From: an uncultured Chlorobiota bacterium
GTDB taxonomy: Bacteria > Bacteroidota > Kapaibacteriia > OLB7
Length of the DNA: 6,459 bases
Direction: 5' to 3'
Assembly (NCBI GenBank): GCA_946481475.1
Contig: CAMLOB010000244.1
Span: forward strand, 1-6,459
How positions within the stretch are numbered: position 1 is the first letter of the stretch; every line of letters starts with the position of its first letter. Shown piece after piece: positions 1 through 5,600 of the stretch. Position numbers and translations under genes: made by a program. The notes under the pieces are model-generated. The model was not told where the DNA came from. It saw only the letters and a program-made list of their open reading frames with translations, and made no database searches.

Positions 1-1
1 C

Positions 2-856
2 TTCAGCAGCACCCAGGCGGCACTGATCGTGCCGACACCGGGAGACCCTCATCATTACTACATCTTCACGGCCGACTGCGGATCATACGTCGATCCACCC
101 AATGACGGCATCAACTATTCCATTGTCGACATAACCGGAGACAACGGGCTGGGTGAAGTTACAATGAAGAACATCCTGTTGCTTGAAACGGCCACCGAGA
201 AACTGGCAGGCATCCGTCACGGTAACGGCACGGACTTCTGGGTGGTCGCATATCAGGAGGAGACGTTCAACTATCATGCCTGGCTCGTCTCCTCAGACGG
301 CATTTCCGATCCGGTTATCACATTCATGCTCTCTCCGTTATCAAGGGACGGTTCTACTATCGGTTATCTGAAGGCTTCCCCGAACGGACAGTGGCTGTTT
401 GCAGTGCAAACCGGTACCGGTAAGGGGTTGCTCATGGAGTTCGACAATCTTACCGGAAGAATTACAAGGCCGATTGCCCGGTTGCCATCGTACTATGGAG
501 CAAGTTTTTCACCCAACAGCGAATATCTTTTCGTGGCTCCTTTCACAGGTACAGGGTTAGAACGAACCGATCATTTCCTGCGTTACACAGTCTCCTCCGG
601 TGATTCCGCAACCATCGTTGCAAGCGTGAAGTTGATCGGCAAGTTTCCCTTGAGCACGGGGATGCAATTGGCACCGGACGGAAACATTTATATCGCGCTC
701 CCTCCGAATCGTGTCGGACTCTTTCTGGGCCCCAATTACAACTCCGTTGTCTTTCGCGATTCCGGAATCGTCTTTCCGACGAGACCGCAAACTCCCGAAA
801 AGGGTTTTGTGACGGCTGGTCTGCCGAACTGTATCGATGGCTTCCTTCTGCCCGAC
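2..856 (+). other. N-terminal beta-propeller module of protein 1 (partial)
   Basis: This segment resembles the propeller-like N-terminal region common in Bacteroidota PKD and gliding-motility-associated surface proteins. Visible hallmarks are STQxALIVPxPG followed by YYIFTAD, then blade-type motifs ASPNG, FSPNS and APDG, and a closing NCIDGF that also closes the module in protein 2. The first blade or so is outside the window. The module probably acts as a folded head or binding domain; its ligand is not known. The blade count cannot be fixed without a structure model. Confidence 0.75.
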
Positions 857-2497
857 ACTGCCTTCGAACGGGAACGTCAAAGCAGCTACGACACCACTAT
901 TTGTCCCGGTACCCCCGTCCGTCTGCACGCATCAAAGGGGATCGGCTATCAGTGGGAGCCATCACCTGATCTCAACTGCCTGGACTGCAGAACCCCCTTT
1001 GCTTTTCCGACAACGTCGACCTCCTACTTCGTCACCATACAAACACCGTTCGGCTGTGATCTGTATGATACGGTGAATGTTATCGTTCACGATCTTCCGC
1101 CGGTTGATGCTGGTCCCGACCAGATGATTTGCGGTTCGGGGAGCATCCGACTGCGTGCCTCGGGAGGAGTGAACTATTGGTGGGATGACTCTCCCGATCT
1201 GAGCTGCATCGACTGTGCCAATCCCGTAGCAACACCGACACAGACCACTACCTACTTCGTTACCGTATGGGATGCCGAGGGATGCCAAGCCCGCGATTCA
1301 GTCACTATCACCGTGCATCCATATCCGGACATTGCAGCAGGCAACGACACGACCGTCTGTTCGGGGACCGAGGTCCGGTTATCGGCAACCGGAGGGACAG
1401 ACTATCGCTGGGAAGAGTCACCTGACCTGAGTTGCACCGACTGTGCCGATCCTGTTGTTGCACCGACAGAAACCACCACCTACAGCGTCACCGGATTCAG
1501 TGTCGCGGGATGTGCAAAGAGGGATTCGGTCACGGTCTTTGTCTCCCCTCTCCCCGAACTTGCAGTTGGAGATGATCGGAAACTCTGCCGGGGAGACTCC
1601 ATCCGTCTGTATGCCGAGGGGAGTACGCGTTATCTATGGGAGCCGAGCGAAGGTCTGAGTGCCGCAGACATCTCATCCCCCCTCGCCTTCCCAGCAACGA
1701 CAACCACCTACAGAGTCACGACATGGAATACGCAGGGATGCGCAGCCGTCGACAGTCTGACGGTCTTCGTCAGAGACCCGCAAGTCGTTCCCCTTCGCAT
1801 TGATCGCCGGTACCGCACTTACAGCGGAACACCTCTGATTATTCCGGTGGAACTCTCCGACAGCCTTTCTTCATCCGACATCACCGAACTCGACTTCGAA
1901 CTGGGGTACGATCCGGATATCATGATCCCCGACCCGGACTCATTCGCGCGCCTGCTCGACGGAACGCTTCTTGAAGGATGGGATGTGGAACTCCGCGAGC
2001 ATGACCGGGGCCGACTGATGCTGACGCTTCGTGCCCCGGTCGGCGCATTCCTTTCCGGCAAGGGAGATCTGCTCCGACTTGAAGCTCGACTCTATCTTTC
2101 GCGTGTGCGCGGAACCGAGCTTCCCTTCCGGCTCCGTTCATCCAGCCACTGTATCACCTTCATTGAAGAGGCCGGATATGCCGAACTTGACTCTATCTGC
2201 GGACTCAACTTCCGGCTCATCGAGGCAAACGTGGAGAAATACGTTCCGCCAACCACTTATCCGAACCCCGCACGTGATCTGCTCACGTTCGAGTTCGGTC
2301 TCGGACTCGATGGACCGGCCCGCCTCGAAGTCTTCGACGTGCAAGGACATCGGGCTGCAGTCTTGCTTGATGAACCCCTGCAGCCCGGCGGCTACAGCCT
2401 CGACTGGGATGTGCGCGATCTGCCGGCAGGCGTCTACTGGTACCGACTAACCAGCGGAAGCTGGAGTGGGGAGGGTCGATTTGTGATACGGCAGTAG
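2..2497 (+). CDS. T9SS-secreted modular surface protein with propeller, four Cys-repeats and cohesin-like domain (5' truncated by window)
   Basis: The frame is open from base 2 to the TAG at 2495-2497, giving 831 visible residues. A GTG at 29 is the first possible start inside the window but is an internal Val: the nine codons before it (FSSTQAALI) match residues 103-111 of the downstream paralogue (YSSTQSALI). About 100 N-terminal residues, including a signal peptide, should therefore lie upstream. Domain order (residue 1 = base 2): Bacteroidota-type beta-propeller to about 285; four about 75-residue Ig/PKD-like repeats at 297-593; cohesin-like domain at about 598-740; type A T9SS sorting domain at 753-831, beginning YPNP and ending FVIRQ. 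The expected route is Sec export, then transport across the outer membrane by the T9SS, then attachment to or release from the surface. No catalytic motif is visible. The ligand is unknown; adhesion or a structural surface role is an inference. The gene lies 113 bases upstream of a same-strand paralogue. Confidence 0.96.
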   Translation, partial: FSSTQAALIVPTPGDPHHYYIFTADCGSYVDPPNDGINYSIVDITGDNGLGEVTMKNILLLETATEKLAGIRHGNGTDFWVVAYQEETFNYHAWLVSSDGISDPVITFMLSPLSRDGSTIGYLKASPNGQWLFAVQTGTGKGLLMEFDNLTGRITRPIARLPSYYGASFSPNSEYLFVAPFTGTGLERTDHFLRYTVSSGDSATIVASVKLIGKFPLSTGMQLAPDGNIYIALPPNRVGLFLGPNYNSVVFRDSGIVFPTRPQTPEKGFVTAGLPNCIDGFLLPDTAFERERQSSYDTTICPGTPVRLHASKGIGYQWEPSPDLNCLDCRTPFAFPTTSTSYFVTIQTPFGCDLYDTVNVIVHDLPPVDAGPDQMICGSGSIRLRASGGVNYWWDDSPDLSCIDCANPVATPTQTTTYFVTVWDAEGCQARDSVTITVHPYPDIAAGNDTTVCSGTEVRLSATGGTDYRWEESPDLSCTDCADPVVAPTETTTYSVTGFSVAGCAKRDSVTVFVSPLPELAVGDDRKLCRGDSIRLYAEGSTRYLWEPSEGLSAADISSPLAFPATTTTYRVTTWNTQGCAAVDSLTVFVRDPQVVPLRIDRRYRTYSGTPLIIPVELSDSLSSSDITELDFELGYDPDIMIPDPDSFARLLDGTLLEGWDVELREHDRGRLMLTLRAPVGAFLSGKGDLLRLEARLYLSRVRGTELPFRLRSSSHCITFIEEAGYAELDSICGLNFRLIEANVEKYVPPTTYPNPARDLLTFEFGLGLDGPARLEVFDVQGHRAAVLLDEPLQPGGYSLDWDVRDLPAGVYWYRLTSGSWSGEGRFVIRQ
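890..1780 (+). repeat. Four tandem about 75-residue four-Cys Ig/PKD-like repeats in protein 1
   Basis: Repeat boundaries are 890-1102, 1103-1330, 1331-1558 and 1559-1780, a period of about 225 bases. The consensus is D-x-x-[IVL]-C-x-G near the start, a YxW strand, LSCxDCxxP, PxxTTTYxVT, GC, and DSVTVxV at the end. Repeats 1-3 each contain four cysteines: one near the start, a CxxC pair and one late. Repeat 4 keeps the first and last Cys but has LSAADISSP in place of the CxxC segment. The copies are clearly diverged in DNA, so they are not a recent tandem amplification. They likely form a stalk of beta-sandwich domains between propeller and C-terminal module. Confidence 0.9.
1793..2221 (+). 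other. Cohesin-like beta-sandwich domain in protein 1
   Basis: After the last repeat the sequence changes to a different module: a strand with LIIPVELSDS, then ITELDFELGYDPDIM, LLEGWDVE, a strand LMLTLRAPVG, a GxGDLLRLEARL strand, and HCITF to SICGLNF. The order of an IPVxL strand, an LxYDP strand and a late G-LLxL strand is what one expects of cohesin-type (dockerin-binding fold) domains. Two cysteines 16 residues apart (717 and 733) are conserved in the paralogue and could form a disulfide. I see no dockerin in the window, so the fold name is not a claim of cellulosome function. Confidence 0.6.
2258..2494 (+). other. Type A T9SS C-terminal sorting domain, protein 1
   Basis: The last 79 residues follow the Por-secretion-tail pattern (TIGR04183-like): YPNP start, a strand with LEVFDVQGH, a middle GGYSLDW strand, LPAGVYWYRL, and a final FVIRQ before the stop. 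In this family the domain directs passage through the type IX outer-membrane translocon and is usually removed on export, often with attachment of the cargo to a surface glycolipid. Confidence 0.9.
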
Positions 2498-2498
2498 C

Positions 2499-2524
2499 TC
2501 CGGCTTGCAAAGTCCGGCGCAAAG
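2499..2524. repeat. Imperfect short direct repeat in the spacer
   Basis: TCCGGCTTGCAAAG (2499-2512) is followed directly by TCCGGCGCAAAG (2513-2524); the second copy lacks two T bases. It overlaps the weak -35 candidate. It could be a small duplication or a binding site; no function can be assigned. Confidence 0.5.
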
Positions 2525-2535
2525 AGATACTTTAT
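2505..2535 (+). promoter_or_regulatory. Weak promoter candidate upstream of protein 2
   Basis: TTGCAA (2505-2510) is separated by 17 bases from TACTTTAT (2528-2535), which resembles the Bacteroidota -7 element TAnnTTTG except at its last two positions. The -33 element is not a clear match. If used, the leader would be about 70 bases. This is a by-eye candidate only and may be chance. Confidence 0.25.
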
Positions 2536-2600
2536 CGGGCAACGTTCGATGCCATACAACATCCTCCCACCCGGTTCGAGCATCCAAGACACAGAACCAC

Positions 2601-2604
2601 GGAG
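2601..2604 (+). promoter_or_regulatory. Ribosome binding site for protein 2
   Basis: GGAG lies six bases before ATG 2611, a good Shine-Dalgarno spacing. Together with the in-frame TGA at 2605 it settles the start codon. Many Bacteroidota genes lack such a site, so its presence is mildly notable. Confidence 0.7.
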
Positions 2605-2610
2605 TGAATC

Positions 2611-2694
2611 ATGACCACGATTCGACGACGTGCGCTGGCTCTGGTTCCCTTCCTGGCAGCCTCGCTCTGCCTTGCTGTTTCTGTTGCTCCGGCT
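2611..2694 (+). other. Signal peptide of protein 2
   Basis: Residues 1-28 have a basic start (RRR at 5-7), a hydrophobic core (ALALVPFLAASLCLAVSV) and an APA motif, predicting type I cleavage before Gln29. This is the Sec export signal expected for T9SS cargo. Cys20 is not in a lipobox, because Leu occupies the -1 position, so a lipoprotein is unlikely. Confidence 0.85.
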
Positions 2695-5600
2695 CAGCAA
2701 TCGCACTACTATGATATCTGGTATTTCGGCTACCTGGCCGGACTGGATTTCCGATCCGGATCTCCGGTTCCGGTAAGCGGATCGCTCTATACCAACGAGG
2801 GGAGCGCATCGATCTGCAATCCCCGGACAGGCGACCTGTTGTTCTATACAGAGGGTGTCAGCATCTGGAACCGCGAGCACAAGGTGATGAAGAACGGACT
2901 GGGGTTGATGGGGCACTACAGCAGCACCCAGTCGGCACTCATCGTTCCGAAGCCGGGAAGCCCTCATCTGTTCTATGTGTTTACGGCCGAACCGGGCCCC
3001 TATATCAATGCCTCCTCGGACGGCGGTATCCGTTATTCGATGGTAGACATGGAGGGGGACAGCGGAAGGGGAGAAGTCGTCGAGAAGAATCATCTGCTTC
3101 TGGATCAGGCACTTGAGAAACTTGTTGGAGTCAGGCACTGCGACTACATGTCCTACTGGGTTATCGGGCATGAAGCGCTGACCGACCGGTTCTTTGCCTG
3201 GAAAGTATCTGTCGACGGCATCAGCCCTCCGGTCATTTCCAGTGCGGGACAGACGAACCCGGCCTCGAACTACGCTTCCTATATCGGCTCTCTGAAGGCT
3301 TCTCCGGACGGCACCCATCTCTTCTCGATCATCACCTCGGAGAAGTCGGGGGAACTGCTGCGATTCAACCCTTCCACCGGTGTCGTCGGCCCGGTCATCG
3401 CCGAACTCCCGGCAGAATACGGATCCAGTTTCTCCCCGAACAGCCGTTTTCTATACGTTCCCGCCATCCTCAATTCCGGTGGCGTTCTGACCCAGTATGA
3501 TCTTGAAGCTCCCGGAGGGGTTGAGAGAAGCGGCGTTGCAATCGATACCTTCTCCGTGGGAACCAGCGCAACCGTTGCATCGGTGCAGATCGGACCGGAC
3601 GGAAAAATCCATCTGTTCTATAGCACCTACTGGGGCATCGTCAACAATCCGGATCGCCCCGGGGCGAAAAGCAATTACACCGAGCACTCCGGCGTGCACG
3701 AGGCTGCGAGCAGCGGCCCGAATTGCATCGACGGTTTCTTCGCAACCAGACCGCTTGAACCATGTATCGAATGTACCGATGCCGACTTCACACAGAGCGA
3801 CATCCACATATGCATCGGCGAAACGGTCAGCTTCCGTGACCAGAGCCCCGGCAATCCCACCTCATGGTTCTGGCTGTTCGAGGGGGGAGAACCGGGTTCA
3901 TCGATTCGGCAGCATCCCCCGAGTATCCGTTACGACTCGGCAGGCGAATTCCTGGTCCGGCTCATCGTATCGGACGATACGGAAGCCTGCCTGGATTCCG
4001 CAAAAGTTATCGTACACGCGCTCCCCGAAACGGATGCCGGAGCAGATCAATTGATCTGCCCCGGCGATACGATCAGACTGCAAGGGAAAGGAGCCCAAAC
4101 CTTCCACTGGTCACCGTCGGAAAGTCTGAGTTGTGAAGACTGCCCCGATCCCAGAGCCTTTCCCGAGACCACAACCACCTATTATCTCCGAGGGGAAGAC
4201 GAGTTCGGATGCCGGAGCATCGACAGTCTGGTTGTTGAAGTGCTGCCGGAACACATATCGGTCTCTTCCGACACGTCCATCTGCGACGGCACCAGCGTGA
4301 TGTTGTACGCCGAAGGGAGAACCGACTTCCGGTGGACTCCCTCGAAGGGTCTGAGTTGCGACAATTGTCCGAACCCGGTCGCCTCCCCCGAGGAGACGAC
4401 AACCTATATCGTGGAAGGGAGTCTGGACGGCGGCTGTATCAGCATCGACTCGGTCGTGGTATATGTCGGCACACCCCCCACCGTGGAGGCCGGAGAGGAT
4501 CGGTTGCTCTGCATCGGCGACTCGGTACAACTCGACGGCTCCGGTCAGGGCTCCCGTGAGTGGACCCCTTCTTCCAGCCTGAGCTGCCGCGATTGTCCCC
4601 GGCCATTTGCCTTCCCGACGACATCGACCACATACTACCTTACCGTAACGAACGAGAGCGGATGTACCGGCACCGATAGTGTGAGAGTGGAGGTTGTTGG
4701 TGGGGAGATGAGGGCAAATCCGGATACCACGATCTGTCCCGGCGAGCAGGTTCAACTCCACGCCTCCGGAAGACAGAACTACCAGTGGACTCCCCGAACC
4801 GGACTGAGTTGTGATACGTGTGCCGATCCCATCGCCTCTCCTGCGGTGACAACCCACTATATAGTGGAAGGAAGCACCGGGGAATGCGTAAGCTATGATA
4901 CTGTCGTCGTCACTGTACATGACATCGTTGCCGACGCAGGGACCGATACCACCATCTGCCTCGGCGACAGTCTGCAGTTCAGAGGGAGCGGTGGAACAGA
5001 CTATCTCTGGATACCGGCCGACGGCATGTCCGGGGAGGATATGAGCTGCCGCAACTGTCCCGACCCCATCGTCCGACCGATACGAACCCGCACCTACCTT
5101 CTGAGAGTCACCGACTCCACCGGATGTATCGCGTGGGATTCGATCACCATCTATGTGACAAATGCAGGGACGCTTACCGCCCGCGGAGACACTTCCTTCT
5201 GTCCCGGCGGAACCGCATACCTTTCGGTTGAAGGGGCTGCAACCTATCAGTGGTCATCCTCGATCACTCCGGCTATGCTGAGCTGCAGCGATTGTCCGAA
5301 CCCGATCGCCACGCCCGAGGTATCGACGACCTACTACGTGATCGGCACCAATGCCGACGGAGAGTGTCCATCGCTCGACTCGGTCACCGTCACTGTTCAT
5401 CCTCTCCCCATCGCCGACGCAGGTGAAGATACCACTCTCTGTCCGGGACAAACCGTTCGGCTCCTCGCATCCGGCGGGGTTCGCTACCAATGGGACAGCA
5501 CAGCCGGACTCAGTTGCCTCGACTGTCCGGATCCGCTGGCGGTTCCCGTGACGGCGACGACATACAGGGTGACCGTATACAACGATCAGGGATGTGCCGC

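Larger units (their letters stand above)
2498..2610 (+). other. Intergenic spacer between the two paralogues
   Basis: The 113 bases between the TAG of protein 1 and the ATG of protein 2 hold no gene. I found no convincing hairpin followed by a T-run, so there is no visible intrinsic terminator; read-through and co-transcription are possible. The start of the spacer carries a short imperfect direct repeat and a weak promoter-like pair; the end carries the ribosome binding site. Confidence 0.8.

Noticed and set aside
29..31. GTG as the start of the first gene
   Set aside because: Codons upstream to base 2 continue the homology with the paralogue, and a start here would leave a secreted T9SS protein without a signal peptide.
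2490..2530. Possible intrinsic terminator after the first gene
   Set aside because: The repeated TCCGGC blocks are direct rather than inverted, and no stable stem followed by T bases can be drawn.
2668..2670. Cys20 in the signal peptide as a lipoprotein attachment site
   Set aside because: The preceding residues ASL do not fit a lipobox, which needs a small residue just before the Cys, and an APA cleavage motif follows.
2434..3318. Long antisense open frame (294 codons) across the spacer and the start of the second gene
   Set aside because: It overlaps the end of one well-supported gene and the start of the other, shows no domain, signal or family resemblance, and reads as low-information Arg/Ser-rich sequence typical of the opposite strand of GC-rich coding DNA.
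3497..4054. Plus-strand open frame (185 codons) in another frame inside the second gene
   Set aside because: It lies wholly inside the propeller and PKD coding region, which has clear family motifs; the alternative frame has none.
4111..4920. Antisense open frame (269 codons) opposite the repeats of protein 2
   Set aside because: Its periodic character simply mirrors the about 225-base repeats on the plus strand; there is no independent evidence of coding.
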